Shown: piece after piece, positions 1 to 15,780 of the stretch
Position numbering within the stretch: the stretch's first letter is position 1
Layout: the number at the start of each line of letters is the position of its first letter
NCBI GenBank assembly: GCA_023846275.1
Contig: CM043869.1
Location: forward strand, 15,533,501-15,597,500
DNA length: 64,000 nucleotides
Origin: Vanilla planifolia
Lineage: Eukaryota > Streptophyta > Magnoliopsida > Asparagales > Orchidaceae
Direction of reading: 5' to 3'
Program-made: the position numbers and the translations under genes
Notes under the pieces: model-generated
The model's input: only the letters and a program-made list of their open reading frames with translations
The model's database searches: none
Told to the model about the DNA's origin: nothing

Positions 1-3000
1 TTTGTCATTTTATGTTTTTCTTCATACTAGCTTGTACATTGTTGGACAGTACGTTAAAGTAATTGCTAATTCCAACAGACATAATGATTTGATTTTTAAT
101 AGTGACGCTTCTTAGTAGTACCTTAGTTTGATGTTATTTGCTTTATTATGTTCTTGCCTGATCCACAAACTAATAAAATCATATTGATGCAATTATGCAT
201 TGAGATGAACAATATTCACTATTCATTGTGCTATCGTAAGTATGTGATTGTATGCTTGATGCATTCGTAATAGTAGAATTTCTCCCACTTTTCAACAACT
301 CCCATTTATGGATGTACTTGTCTAGGAAGTTACGTTTGTTAAATATGAAGTTTGTCAAAAAAATTTGGTATGTAAAAGTTTACTAGTTTGTAAGTAACAT
401 TTCATATTCTATGAAATCAATAATATGCTATACGAAATATGCAAGCAATGCCTTTGGTTTGATTCTATCACTGTCATTTTAGGAAACATATTTAGCAACT
501 TAAATCTCATATCTTATATGATGTTTGAACGTATGAAACTTATAATTTATTCATGTTGATTAGAGCTTTGCAGTAAACTAGGATTGAATGTTTGTTCCAT
601 ACGATTGTTGAATTTGATTCTATTGTCAATTTAGGAAGGAATTTGGCTACTTTGTTATTTTCTTTGTATATTAGACTCCATTATATGTTAAACGAGCTTG
701 TTTTCTTACTGATTTGTAGAATGCAATTATCCAGCTTCCATGGTATATTAGTTTTTATTGGAGCAGATTGAATAACACATGATAATCTAATTTAATAATC
801 AAATTATGAATATTTGTTTGATCGCATAATTGCAGGCCATTAAGTATAGATATTTCTATGACTTCTAGTAATGTGTTATTCACCTCAACTATAAAAAAAG
901 CTAAGATCATTTTTCCTGAATGGTTTCTAGTCGATTCAATTCTTACAGCACCAGTATTGATGCATAGTTTTTTATTAGAAATGTTTAACTTCACTTAGTT
1001 AATAGAGGTATTGGACCACATAACTTCTTCCACTACATTCCTTTATAAGGCCTAGAAATGTGGGATGATTCCCAGAAGAACTGATTTGATATCTTCCTAT
1101 GAAGTTTTGAAGTGGGGAAAATAGCTAAAACTAGAATTATACTTCTCTTTAATATTTTTAATATTATTTTATAATATTTGGTTAATTTTCTCTTTGATCT
1201 TGGTATTCCTTGCTTTCCAAGTATTCCAATAGATTAATATTTGCAGTGTGACTGAGTATGACATCTTCTATTACTGGTTCTTATTATCTTGCTTCCACCA
1301 TGAGGTGAACAACTATGTAAATTTGTTTGCATCAAGCTGCTTAATGAATAAATTGTTAGCATATGTAGCCTACATTTGCCTAGTAGCCTACATTTGCCTA
1401 GCTAATTCACAACCCAAAAAAGCATGATCAAAAGAGTCTTCAGTAGGATAATGTGAACACTTTGAAGCAAGTTAAAAATTGAATTTTTTAGATTAAATGG
1501 GAAAGGTAACACGTTATTTAATATCCTTCATGTCAAAATTATCATCTTCAAAGGATAATTGGTTCTCCATAAGTTTTGTACAGTTTTAGGATTAGCCCTC
1601 TCGATCTTATTTACTCTTGTGCAAAATGATTACTGAAATCCCCATCGCTAGTCACGTTCATATTCTGCAATCCATCATGTTTGATCATGTTATGTGTTTT
1701 GTGACCAATTGTTCAGTGTTCTTCAGGCGAACCCATGCGCTTAATTACATTCTTGCTGCATCCAAAAATTGATATTTAATTGATCTATATTTTGAACACA
1801 AAGAATTGTTGAGAAGCTAATTTTGTTTCAAAAAAGCCAACGGTGCTTATGATTCCCTCATCTAATCATTAAATAATATTAAAAATAATTACAAAATACA
1901 TTGTAAGCAATATTTTATCAAATAAAATCCTTTTCATTGATTACTTTAACAATCTTTCGTGAAAATGCTTTCCTATGTACTTTCCATTTAACTCAGAAAG
2001 AACTTTCAAAACAAGCAGTTTAATAGACTATGTGCATATTGCTGTCAAACTCATGCAATGTTTAACATTGTTTCGGGTGCTATAAATCTTGAATGAGTTT
2101 CATTCAAATATAAGATAATGAATACATATATCTTTTTTGCATATGTTTTTTTTTTAAATTTTTGGTGGTTTCAAGCTTTTTAAAATAGTTCTTATCTTAT
2201 CTGAACAAATTGATAAAAACTATTGTGGTTAACATTTTTGTGGTGTACGTATGGTTTCCTCAGCTCAGTGGCATTTATCAACATGCAATCATAATGAATG
2301 CAAGGTCGAATGCTGTTTCCAGATTTTTCAGGGCGATTGCATAGCTTTTATTTTTCTTGCTATTGTTAACCTAAGTTTGGATGGACATAATTTTTCTTCA
2401 TATTATATTTTAAAAGTATTTTGTCAATCACTTTTTTTTTAATGAATATTGTTTTCCAAACTTCAAAATTACTTGTTTTATACTTTAGAAATTTTATGAT
2501 AAAATAAGTAATTAATGATCCATAAAATAATTTATTATTCATTCTAATTAATTTAAAAATATATTTTTGATCATAATCTTTTCAATCTAATTTTTTGTTG
2601 ATTTGATAATATTAAATATGAACAAAAAAGAAAGAAAAAATAATAATAAGAAAGAAGATTCATTGTTAATGTTTAATATACGGGTACAATAATTGATACA
2701 AAGTGTCCTCTAACTTATTTTTGATTATTATAAAATTAAGTTGATAGATTATCAAATATCAAAAGTGTCATCATGGACATGTAGTTGAGGAAATAGAGGT
2801 TCAAGGAAGGTCATTATTGACTCTTATCATAATCATCAATATTCATAGAAGTATGAGTTCAATCGTTCTATTTTGTTGAATTGACATTGGATTTCTTGAT
2901 AGTCTAACTATTCTAAGAAAGGCCTTGGGGGACATGTTCATAATTGATCTTGGAAGGTAATTGTTAAGAATCAAATGGAATTGAATAGATCCAATTGAAG

Positions 3001-6000
3001 TTGGCGCCATAGAAGGAATTGAGAAAGTTTCAAAGGCTCATTTAGATTTAAGGAGTCTTTTAAAATGTGTATCAAACTATTTGGAGAATACAAAAAATTT
3101 TTGCTTGAAATGAAAAAATTGAATATTGCTTGACATGTGTCATACATTATGCTAATTTGAAGAATATGCATATTGGATTGTGGTAGTCCAAAACTTCATA
3201 TACATTGATCCCCCAAGTGATTGTCTTAACATTTATGTAGAATAAGAGTCATTGTATTGAATATATATGGTGTAGCACATTAAGATATATGCCACCCTTT
3301 ATAATAATGGAACAAATGAAAGTTGAACTTCATGTTTATTATTTAACAATTCTATCCTTAAAGAGATTTCATGTGCGAATTCTAATTCTTGATGGCAAGA
3401 AAACTATGAATGAGAATTTTTTTTATGAAGAATGTTACCAAGTTGTTAGAAGATTAAGTAAAATCTCTTTCTTCCTTCAAACTTAGTGTATATTATTACT
3501 TTCTCCACATTACTTAGATTCAAAACTCTACCATTACATATTTTAAAAGACATGTTGCCTACTACATTTGAGAATGCACCGACATTTAATGATCCCAAAC
3601 AAGATCCAATTGGAATCAACCCACTAGAAATTCCTAAAACCACCACAATGTAGGCAATAAACATTTTTCAACCTAGAAGTGAGTCCCCAAACTCAGGAGT
3701 TGATGTACGAATTTTGTCGACAAGAAATTAGCAAAGGCTTATGCTCATTGTCCATCTTGGAGAGTATGAAACGTCACATTATCTAAGCTTTACTACACAC
3801 TTGCTAATTTAATAGTCATCTTGAGGGAATGGAGCACTTACCTTAAAGGTATTTTTTCCCATTATGATGATAATTTCTTTGGCTTTACGTTTGAAAATTG
3901 GAGCTACATGTGTACACAAGATGGGGATTAAATATAAAAATTATAATCTCAAAACAAATAATAAAAATAGTGAAATTTTTTTGTGATTTTTAACTATAAT
4001 TGAATCTTTATTTTAAAGCTCTTATTTATTTTAAAACTCTTTACATAAGAATTTTAATAAAATAAATGGATAGAATATTTTAAGTGTTTTTTATATTAAA
4101 TAGGAGCTGTGTCCACCTTGGTCAAAAGATGAAGCAAATGGCAAAATATTGTTTTCACAAATGTGGTTAGGAAAAACTTACACCAGCCCAAAGAAACTTA
4201 GTCATCGAGCTAGAAGACTTGAAAGAGCATTGTGCCAAATAACACTGTATATTAGGCTAAAAGATCCTATAACATTAGCCAAAGACTTTATAATAATGGT
4301 TAAAATACTAAATAAGAAACAAAAATGAAGTGCTAACAATGAGACAAATGAATAAAATAAATTACACAAATATAAAGTGTTATATCCAATAACAATATTG
4401 AAAGACACATTAAAATTTTGTAAAATAATATAGAAATAATTTTCAATGTAGCTTAATTAAATAACTTGAAAGATGCTAAGGAAAGATAAGGTATCTTCAT
4501 TGTTACTAAAATCTTGCTCTTCTCTTGGACAAGATATTGAAATAAAAATGCTTCTTAAAGATTTGTAATTGATTGTTAGCCTTTTCTCTAAATTTAGGGG
4601 ACCCTTTTTAGCTTTTAAAAAAGTCTTCCAATGCTTATTTAATGAATATATTAGAATATTCTAAAATCTAGTTAAATTAGTTATTACTCAGAAAAAAATA
4701 AACTAAATATATTATATATTATAAGAATCATATTATATATTAGTCTCTAATTCGTAATAACTATATTGTATATTAAATTATAATGTGTTATATACTTAAT
4801 CATGAGTTTGACTTATTTTATAATACCTTTCTCCAAAAGAACTAAATACATATGTTAAATATTGATAAATTATATGCAATCCTCAAGTTTTAGAATAAAC
4901 ACTTAGCACATGGCTTGTTCCCCCTAATGTTTGAAAGAATTTAAATTAAATGTATTGTACATTAAGTGTAATTTATTGTATATAAAAATATATTTTTTGC
5001 TTAATGAATTGTTCTTTTAAACTGTGTACTTATTATGTTAAACTAAAAGTATCATGTATTATATTCGATTTTTAAAATATTCAAGACTAGGTATTTTGGA
5101 CATGGTTTGTTAATAAAAACTAACATTGTTATTCGCCAATAATGCAATTCTAAAGATTAAAAAATATTGATGGAATGCTTACTTAAATGAGTGAAAGGAT
5201 AGTTTGAAATAGTCATATCACTTAAACTCTTGTTATTGCTGTTAATGTCTTAAGACTATTATCATGTCTTAAATAAAGAGAATGAAAAAAAATCTTCTTT
5301 AAGATTGTTGTTTAAGTTTTATGCTTGGCATCAATTAAATTCTTATCAAACATTATCGTTGAAATATTTGAGTTAAGACCAAGCTCTCTAATTAGTTCAC
5401 TTAGATAATATTTGAGATGCATGATCTGAAATGTTTAAAAAAAGTATTAACAATGCAAAAAAATTATTTTATTATTTTCAAATAAGTTACATCTAAATCA
5501 AGAACTAAAAAATTAATTTTTCAAATTATAATAAAATATTTAACAAATAGATAAATAAAAAGCTATAAAAAAACATATAAGCATAAAGCATATATAATTG
5601 AAGTATACCAAATAAGTCATATAGATGCATAACATATTTTATTTCATATCTACTTCTTTCCTATTTTATCATAGATCAAAGTAAAAATACAATATCATGT
5701 TGTTCTACTTATTGAATTTATAAAATATAAGGTTAAGTGGTCAAAAGAGAACTAATTTTCTCTCTCCTTTTAATTTTTTTATATAAAAAAATACCACTTG
5801 TCATATCTATAAAAACATATTACAAAATTGTTCAATTCTCTCTTATGTTCATGCATTTAATATTTAAAAAATTAAAAATCAAATTTAAGATGCATAAACA
5901 TAAAAAACTAGTTATTAAAAAGTAATCAACATATTTCCAAATTGGTTTTCTTAGTTTTTAATTAAATTTAAGAAAGCATGCATATATGCCAAAAGTGTTT

Positions 6001-8400
6001 AAAACTTAGGTTTTATAATCCAAACCAATTTAAGTACAACAAACTTATAATCAATTAATTCAACTGCATTAGGTACATTTTTGTTATTCATTTGAATGCA
6101 AATATAAAAGAGATACTTAGAGTTGACATTAATTTTAGCCTTGCAATATTTAGATATATGACATTTTCAAAGTAATCATTGTAAGAGATGATACCGAAGA
6201 AGAATTTTTAGCATGCACAAATTTATTATTGTGATAAGCAATGTTTATTGCAAGTAATGAGACAGAATGCAATTTGAATGCAACTTTATAAATTGTTCAA
6301 AAATCATTTTATCCTTTGCATTCAAACCAATCGATTGAGCAAGCTTATTTATACTATTCATTAACTCTTGTAAATATCTTACATTCATTTCATTCAAACC
6401 TTCACATAGTTCAAGGTATTCATTATGCCTTTTCTTCAAACTTTTGTATTTCCTTAAAGTCATTTTAAAAGTGCCCACAAATTCAAGTGAATTAATTTCT
6501 AATTAATAAAAGGATAATTTGCTTACTTTTTATCCTAACTCCTAGATGATGAGTCATGGTGTGCCATGGGATAAATTTGTGGCAATCCATCATTGACAAT
6601 TCTTTGATTTTGATGTCATGACATCTATTCTTTATCTTTTCTCTTGATGATTTGAACATATTGAATATTTTTTTTTATTTTTTATAAAAATCATAATAGA
6701 AAAACACTTTTATCCTTTAAAATCAAGTAAAAAACATCTTTCATAATTAAGTAAAAACATGAAACTTATCACATTTATCTTTAAAACACATGAATATACA
6801 AAGGTAATATTAAAAATTTTTTATATATCATTTTGCTCAAATAAAAAAATATATAAAAATAATACATCTAAGGATAATTGTAACATCTTTAAAATTATAA
6901 TGTGCTAGCTTTTACTCCATCTTGATTGTCTTATGAAGCGCCTTCCTTTGACTCAAAAGTATTAAGCTAAAATAAGTATGAGCCAACCAACACTAATTAG
7001 TGGCTAAAGCACGTAACATAAAATAATTAATCATTACTAACCATATATATGATTTACATTAATAATAATATAATATAAATCAATAAAATAGATGTTATCT
7101 TCTTTTTCTTTGGATTCATTTGATTCTCAATTTCTCTTTAAGAAATCATAGTAATTCCTTTTAACCATTTTTCTTTTGTGCATCTAAAACATTTATTTTG
7201 GATTGCCTAAAGACATCTTCTTGATAGCACCCTTAGAGGAATGTTATCTTGATTGACAATTCTATTTCCCAAAAATGTTATTATGAAAGCAAAATATAAT
7301 TTCAAAGAAACTTTATTTCAAATATCAAGTTTTCCTCAAAAAATCATTATTGAAACTTCATCTCTTGCATATATTACATCACTTTATCAACATTTATTAA
7401 TTATCTATTCTATCTTTTATGCATATGACATGATATACTTTTAGTATTAACTAATCAAAACATGTAACAAATAATGTATAAAAATATATTATTATAGTAA
7501 AAATACAAGCAACTCTAAATAAGATTTTTTTTATATATCATTTGACTTTTAATATAGAATTACACATTATATCAAATTATATACATTATTTACAAGTTTG
7601 TCTATCTCTTAAATCTAAGTAATGGTCTCACTAATATTTAGATCTTTATTCTAAGTCTTATTTGTAACATTATTCAGGAGCTTTTCCCTTAGTTTTTGCC
7701 TTTACCTCTTATATAATTTATTTTTCAAATATGTTAGAACATCATAACTTGCTCTCTTCTTTCTTTTCTTAACTATGACTGAGTGTTGCACTTCTTAAAC
7801 TCTCTTAAAAGAAACTCTCTAAGTCATGACTGATATTAGTTTTATACATGTTTGCATGACTTTTCATATACATGATCCTTCAAATACTTTTAAAAGTTAT
7901 GTCACTTTTTGTGGATGCCTTTTTGCTTTTAACCTTTCAATTTAAAAGGCTTCTTGTTGGTTAAACTTAAGCTCAAGTCAGGTTTTCCAATCATTTCCTA
8001 TTTTTGGATTTAAGTTTCATTCACTTTCTATTAATTATATAAGTACAATGCATAGATTCATATTGCATGTTTTTCGATCTTCCTTAAAAATGTTTTTGTT
8101 TTTCTTATTGTACTATTACAATATTAGTGTTGTACAATACGACAAGTCCCTATAACCTGTAATCGATGGTAATCCACATTCTTATGTCTGAGTTATACTG
8201 ATATGTTAAGTATATTATATTATACGATACGTTTAGGGTATTTTTCTCAGCCACTTTCACATTAACCCTTTTCAATTGCATAATAATATAATACAATATA
8301 CTTCTATCATATTGTATGATTTCATAAGTAGACTCACTCTTTGTAGATGATTGTATTTATCAATTTGTCCTAATATACTTATTGATCAATAGGGAACCAA
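1..8400. other. AT-rich intergenic DNA, no supported gene
   Basis: No reading frame here shows a recognisable domain, a splice structure or codon bias; the open frames are short and expected by chance in AT-rich DNA. Two loosely similar segments near 455-497 and 605-652 share a run resembling 'TTTGATTCTAT...TTTAGGAA', and an 18-bp unit is directly repeated at 1365-1400. A 77-codon minus-strand frame at 6245-6478 is rich in Lys, Leu and Glu but matches no family I know. The sequence looks like decayed repeat DNA. Confidence 0.6.
1365..1400. repeat. 18-bp direct tandem duplication
   Basis: The unit GTAGCCTACATTTGCCTA occurs at 1365-1382 and again at 1383-1400 with no mismatch. It looks like a recent local slippage or repair duplication in otherwise unique AT-rich sequence. 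Confidence 0.9.
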
Positions 8401-8770
8401 ATAAGACCCAAAAGAGCCAACCAAACAAAAGGCTTACAAGAGCAAAAATATAAAGTGAATTTAATGAAACAAAAATAATTGCACTTTCATAATTAAATTT
8501 ACACAAAAACCACTTACAACCAATGCATAAATAAACGAAACACTAAATAGATGCTTGAAATGATATAACCAATCATAGCAAGAGAGAATGAGTGTTCATT
8601 GAGAGCAAATGTAGCTTTAAAGAGGATTTTTCAAGGGATTGAATTGTTGTAGCACAGTAACTCTTGTTGGATATTTAAAATATAATCCTTGAATTGAAAA
8701 TTTGGGCATTAGATTCTTTTCTTAAGGTTTATTAAGGGTATTTATAGGTATAGAATGAGTAAAAGATGTT
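8400..8770 (-). promoter_or_regulatory. LTR-like promoter patch with TATA box (minus strand)
   Basis: Read on the minus strand, 8735-8750 gives ACCTATAAATACCC, a good plant TATA box, and an A-rich leader-like stretch follows downstream. No coding sequence of an element could be identified next to it, and its partner LTR was not found, so this is an inference from the promoter-like motif and its similarity in layout to the gypsy relic promoter at 43439-43452. Confidence 0.25.
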
Positions 8771-11700
8771 TTAAGGAAACCCCAATAACAAATCGATGGC
8801 TATTTTTTTGTTTTCAATGAGCTATGAGATTTACACTTCCAAAATATATTATATGTTTAATAGGAATGTATTTTACATTACTCATAAAATAATTATATAT
8901 AACATTAATTAATAAAATATTATATGCAACTTATAATTTTTTCCTAACAATGGTGAGAACTATACATAAAATGATTGGTGTGCGGGTCACACATTATGCA
9001 TTCATGAATGAGATAATTGTTAGAGTAAAAAAGTTGCACCCACATGAAGTTTCCTATGAATCTTGTAAGTGGCATTATGGTCTAGACTCAAAGGTGAGAA
9101 AGTAGCATCCATAGAACCACATTAGCTTTTTAGAGCATGACCATTGTGGGCACTTGTGTTTGTTCTTATGGTTCATGATGAATACTTTATAAGGCTAGGA
9201 CAATAACCCTTCTTATCAATAGTTGCTTTTATGAAAGTGGTAGTGCCTGATGTCCAATAAGTGTTATTAAATCTAAAATTGTGGTTCCATGACACTAATG
9301 TGTCACTAAGGGATTGTTAGTATGAATCACTAAAGTGTTAGGACAAATTGCCTTCTTATTAGCAATTAATTTTATGAGAATTAATAGTACTTGAGATTTT
9401 ACAATAAAGGCTTTGGTCTTCGACAATCATATTTGTAGATCATATAGTTTAACCACACCAGATGTACTAAAGAAAGATAGTTAATGCTCATTTGATTTGT
9501 TATTTTTTTCAATAGTGTTGACCCATGGAATGGCCTTATCAATGCCAATACTAAATAAAGGCTCATGGTGAAATGTATTTCTCATTATTATCTAGCAAGC
9601 CACATGGGTGGACTAAACAATTTGCCCAAGCATAAGGAGAGGGAACATTAATTAATGGTGGGTGGCTTGCAAGGTGAAGTTCAAATTTGTGAACTATGAA
9701 ATTAACAATATGATGGGACATAATGACAATGTTGAATAGTTCTACAAATGAAAAAAAAGAATAAATTCAATTAATATTCTCCCAACAAATAAGCTTAATG
9801 ATTCTTTGGTCCTCTTGTGGAATAATCCTTTACATTTGATTAGTGCCTTTAACTTCATAAGGCTAGCAAATGTGGTATAAGAAAAACTATCATTTGGTAA
9901 AGATAGAAAAATTAGATTTAGTCATAGATGATGAAGCTTAATTAGTTTTATTACAATACTAATAAGCCTGATAAAAATATAATGTACAACGAAGATGATG
10001 ATTAAGATTGTATTTACATATGTTATTATTCTAAAATGTCTTTTTTGTTACCTTCTACATTACATCTTTTCCAATTTTTAATGTTTGTTGATGATTTTTA
10101 TGCATGTTTTATTAACTTATTCATGATATTTGTGAAGTAGCACGGTATATGTAGCATGATTGAACTTCTAAATCCCCCTTTAAGCTCCCATCATTTGTGT
10201 CTATCTACAATATTTAGAAGGAATTCATTAAGGTTGATGATGTGGGACAACAAATCATGGATCTATAGAAAATTTCAAATTCACTACAATGGAACCCAAC
10301 TCCCACTAACCTAAACTAATGTCTTCAATACTCCAACTCAAACATGCTACACAAATATATTCTTCTACTAGTGATATTTTTTCACATGCTTGCATTATTA
10401 ATAATATTTTATATCTATGTTATAATTGTTGTGGCCCTCACACAAACCAAATTATGCTTATTAAATTCAAGAGCTATACACACTACTTTTTTCAAAGAAA
10501 TAATCTTCATCACAACCATCATGAGATATTGCAAGTCAAGCTAATTGTAAGAAATGCTAATTCATTTTTTATCCTATTTTTTTGAAATGCTTAATAAACT
10601 CACTAATTATTGTTTGTATGTAGCAGAGGTGCAAAATAGACTATTCATGAGGAAGATTGAAAAAAAGCTTCCACATTGTGCACCTGGTGAGGTATAAAGA
10701 CATCTTATGCAACACATGCAAAGCTTTTAGTGAAGCTTGCACATTAACAAAGAACAAGATTTTATTGTGGACATCCTACATGGCACTTGTTAAGGTTTGG
10801 TGAGACTTTGTTACACAACAAACCAAGGAGTCATGGGTCACAATTCCACAAAGGCTAAGACCAACTAGAGCACTAAGTAAGAAGGATAGATGGTTTGGCA
10901 TTCTGGAGATCCAATTCCCCTCAGAGAGCATAAGAAGAGACTATTAAGCACTTGTATCTTGAGTGTTAATTTTTTCTAGTGTAAACCATAAAAATTGGGG
11001 CTTTTGGAATATTATCTAAATTTTGGAGTTTATGATATTTGCAATCCACATGTCAAGTCTTAAGCCTAAGAATCATGAGCAATTTGATCACACCCATTTG
11101 TAAAGCAATAACAAAGAGGCATTTGTCAATAAGTGATCTCACATAATAAAAGTAAGTGATGACAATGTATTTATTTAAAGATAATAAATATTTGTTAGTA
11201 TTGGATCACTATAAGATGGTTTTGAGTTAATTCTTTATAAATTTTTCAACCAATCTTCATTCATAACACTTGATGTAAGGCTATTAGTGAGCCAAGAAAG
11301 TGCATAATGTATATGCCTTTTCCTCATACTAGTAGGACAGTTTTTTTTTCTCATTCAATTAGGAACATTGAATTAACATTTGAAGGTGTCTCAATAATAA
11401 TAGCAAGCCCAAGATGAGCTCATGCAATGGGTCATGGGAGAGTCGTGATGAGCCCTTAATTCTTTCTTGCAATAGTAGTTAGAGAAAAAATGATGTGTTC
11501 CATGATATGCTATTGCCTGTGATGTGACAAGATATGTACATGATGGCAGAATGCATTATCTGTAACATTTTTTAAAACCTTCTTAAAGAATAGGCTTCAC
11601 TCTTATAGACTTAGTGTCAAATTGAGAGTTTTACCACAATTTACCTTTGTTAATAAGATTTGAGGAAGAAAAACTAATCTATTCTTCATTATAACATTAA

Positions 11701-14700
11701 GTGAATTTAAAGATTCTTTTTAATCTATGTTTCCACCCCTTTCAACAAAAGGGCCTAAACCTTGAGAAAAATGAGGTATTGTTTCCATCCACAAGGCTTC
11801 ATATACTATATCCCTTGATTTTTCCATTTGATTTTCTTAAGTATATACCTCAAACCCTAAAATTGTTGAGGATGACTTAGCAATTAAAATAATGGATATA
11901 GTTTATAATAATGTGATAGGAAAATATTGTTATTATTCCATAATCATGTACTTTCAAATGTAGGACAAATCACCTAACATTAGCATATATCCTCTTTAGA
12001 AAACATTATTTAGGAATAGAAATGCACAAACAATCTATTGATTAGTCAAGGAAGGTATCATGTATGAAATTGGAGTTGTCCATGATTTGGAAGCTCACTT
12101 ATCTAGAATAAACAAAATAATTAGTTAATTGTATGACAAAGTAAGTGACTAACACTGTAAGAGGTATAATGCTACAAGTAATTAAATAAAATCCATATGA
12201 AGCTTAAAACATGAAATACAAGAATCATTAAAATAGCATTTTCTTGGCATGATTTTCTTAACATATATGAACAACAAAAGAAAAATCATTGTGTTCAATA
12301 GAAATGATTATGTCCCTCATTTAGTATCATACTCCCTAAAAGTAGTCTGTCAAAAAAAAAAGATTCTAGAACTCATAAGTCATTTGACATTAAGCCATTG
12401 TTCTTTGATATAAGGACATAAATTATGTGACAAGAAGCTCAAAATTGTCCAACATAAGGACTCAAAAGTAATTCAAAATAAAGCCTAAAGGGGAATATAG
12501 AATTAAGCCCAAAATAGATTTTTTTGTTTCATTTTGTATAAGGTATTATGGAATTTTATGTAATAAAAAATGCCATAACAAGTAATTCATAAATGGAAAA
12601 CTTGTCCAAAGTAATTGAAGGGCTTTAGTGGTTTGATTTACTGTGCAACAATTAGATGGTTTATTGCATTTGTAATTTAGGTCATCGATTCTAAGCTCTT
12701 CTTTGCTTGATGCTTGGACCAAGATGAATTTGGGGGTCATATCAGGATGAATCAAGTCTATTGGGATTAGATAGATCATCACTATTTACTTTTCAAAAAT
12801 TGGTTAACATAATATCAAATTGGCCAAAAATCAATCATACTAAATCTAGTGATTTATGGGGGTGGTGTTGAGAGGAAAAAGATAAAGTTTGCGACAACAA
12901 ACTCAAGAGGCCAAAAGCCTAATAGAGAAAAAGAGAGATGGTAGTGACATCAACTTCAATCAAATGTCAGGGAAGGTTTGGGGAGGACTTTCCCTTCCCA
13001 AGGTTCTTTAAGGAGCTTTTTAAAGTAAGTAATGGGACTTTGACATAGCTAAGTTGATTTCTTATTTATTCTGACATAGAGAGCCATGGAGATGATGAGC
13101 ACAAGGGTATGAGCACATTTTTAGCATGTGGTAACATCATAAAGATGGATTACAAAGGATGTAAATGGATAAGGATGGTAAGTGGGTTAAGGTTTTGTTG
13201 TAGTAGCATCTAGTACATCACGTAGAGATTTTTTTGGAGGCATACTAGTTTTATTCAGACTCAGAGTCGTGCTATGATTGACTCCTCTACTTCTCATTAG
13301 CTTCTATTATCAACATCATTATGGGGGGTCAATTATAGCTAACCCTTATTTATTATGAAATTCTATTTGCTTTCGATAATTTGTCAAGTTATTTACTTCT
13401 ATAGTTTTATTTCAGTTGTTTGAAGAATAATTGATAATTTTTTTGAATATTTTAGTTTTAAAATAAGTACAAGAAATCACTTTGGTAGTCTCATAATTTT
13501 ATTGGTGTAAAATTTAATTAAAAATGACTTTAAAAGAGCTTTAAAAATAACTTTTGGGTTGTTTCTACTACCATACCATTCAACATCCTTTGTCACTGTT
13601 AGCATCACTTAGTAGTTGTATTGCCTTACTAATACACATAGCCTGCTCAACCCTATGATCCCTTCAAGCTCATTGACTCGATTGACCTGCGTTGACTCAT
13701 TAACACGCATAAACTCAATCTGACCCAAAACATGTGCATCGATTTGTCAACACACACTGATTTGCTTGAACCCCCATCAACCAGTGATGACCTCCTCAAA
13801 CCTATGCCAACTCAACAACCATACCAAAAGAGTCACGTGCCTATCTGCTTGCAACATTTGTGTGTGTCGCCCACCACCTCACCATTTGTCATTACCATTG
13901 CCTGAAACACAATTTCTATTTGAGAATTACTTAATTTAATTAATTTTACAAGTTTTTAAGTCAGTTTTTTGGGAAAAATTTAAAGTATTTATTTTATAAT
14001 TTGTGATAATTTTTTAGAATTTCTAAATATCTTTTAAAATTTTAAAATTATGTTCCTTAATATTCTAAAATATCATTTTATATTCTTAGGTTAATAATTT
14101 ATTATTGAACTTTTGATATCTCTATAAATAGATATGCTCATTATTTTGTGAGTGAAGAACTTTTGAACTAAGTAACAAAATAATGTTGCCAAGCTTATGT
14201 GATACAAGAATATTTTGTGCAAAACATTCGATGATGTAATTCTAGAGGTGCCCTAGGAAGGTTAGTGAGAGACTCAAAAAAGGAGATCCTAAATCACTAT
14301 CCAAATTCAACAAAGAGCATCAAATCACTAGAAATGTTTGTAGTCGCTTTAGTTCATATTTCAAAAGTTTGAATTATCGTACCCAATTTTCTAGTTTATG
14401 CATGTCATCGTGTGATTTCTTGTTTTTTATTTTACAAATTTTACTTATGTGTGTACCTTAGCATTTCACCACTAATGTGAGTGATTGGATGTGTATAATT
14501 TAAAACTAATTTTTTTAGGTTGAGACTCATTTTATTAAAAATCAGTGTAAGACATTAACTTTTAAAAAAATTGTTACTTACCTAACGATCCTAGGGATTT
14601 CTATTCTAAACTTATAACACATTTGAGTAGCCTATTGTATGGATATAATGTTTGAACCTAAGCCTTTCTTAATTATCTACAAGCTAAAATAGGTTTTAAC

Positions 14701-15780
14701 ATATTATCATTTATCAAGTTTATATTAAGGGAGGAAAGAGAGGATGAAGTTTATTTAAAAATATGAAAAATAAAGGCTCATTTAATCTCTACTTGACCAT
14801 TCTAAAGATCAAATCTTATGCATACTAGTTTGAATTGAGACAAGCATATTTATTATTATTATGTATTCATTATTATTATTTTATAATTATTATTAAATTT
14901 ATCAATTTATATATTAACTTACTATTCAATACTTTATAATTTTATTATCATACTTGTTTCATGGGTTATTGCATGCTCTTTCACATAAAAAAATCTTGAT
15001 CATTCAAATTTACCAATATAGGTGACGTTATTTAGTCTGAATTGCTTCCTCTATCTCCTCGATGGCTTCTATTATGTGATGACTTCTTCATATAACTTTT
15101 ACCATTGGAATATTATTTTTCTACAAAGCTTATTCCTTTTAACCAAAATCATAACTGACTTCTCATTTGATAACTCGAGATGAAGACATAATAGCTTATA
15201 CTTCAATATGTGATATGGATCCACAATATATTTGCTTTATGAAAAAATGTGAAAACAATGCAAATCATTGCCGATCCTTGTGCTAGAGTGAGCTTAATTA
15301 TTATTGTGCCAAACTTATCAAATTACTTTAAATGATCTATTAACATAAAATTATTGCATAGATTTCATAGGTCAAGTCATGAGAAAAATCTCTCTTAGAT
15401 CAAAATGGAATTCTTTCTTTCTTTTATCTACTTGGCCTTTCGAAAACTTTCTATTAATATAAATACCATGCAAATTTCTCAAGAAACATGATTATATATG
15501 GCTAAAAACTTTCATACTAGAAGGATAACCAAAACTAGGGTTATTAGTAATCCTTCTTTACTTCTTAGAACTCTTTTACAAAATTTCATCCCCTTGATGC
15601 AAATGGACTTCTTAGTTAGTATTGTCAATAATAATGCAATATTAAAAAATCCTTCTAAAACCTTTGATACTAACCAAGTAGTTCTAGAAAACTTTTTACC
15701 TTAGTTATTGACTTAGGTCTTAACCAATTTGTGATTATTGTTACCTAGTTGATTCTAGTGCTACTCTAGTTATACTCAAT
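8770..15780. other. Unassigned intergenic DNA with small GC-richer patches
   Basis: No gene is supported. Patches of more balanced composition at 10620-10960, 12840-13310 and 13590-13910 look like decayed retroelement or LTR sequence, but no protein domain could be read from them. A plus-strand TATA-like motif (TCTATAAATAGAT, about 14120-14132) followed by a non-coding leader-like segment to about 14400 could be an LTR promoter. Nothing else is recognisable. Confidence 0.5.

Noticed and set aside
6245..6478. 77-codon minus-strand frame as a small gene
   Set aside because: Length is within chance for AT-rich DNA, no recognisable family or promoter; left as unassigned.
10319..10585. 88-codon and 66-codon plus-strand overlapping frames
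   Set aside because: Two overlapping frames in AT-rich DNA with no domain or splice support.
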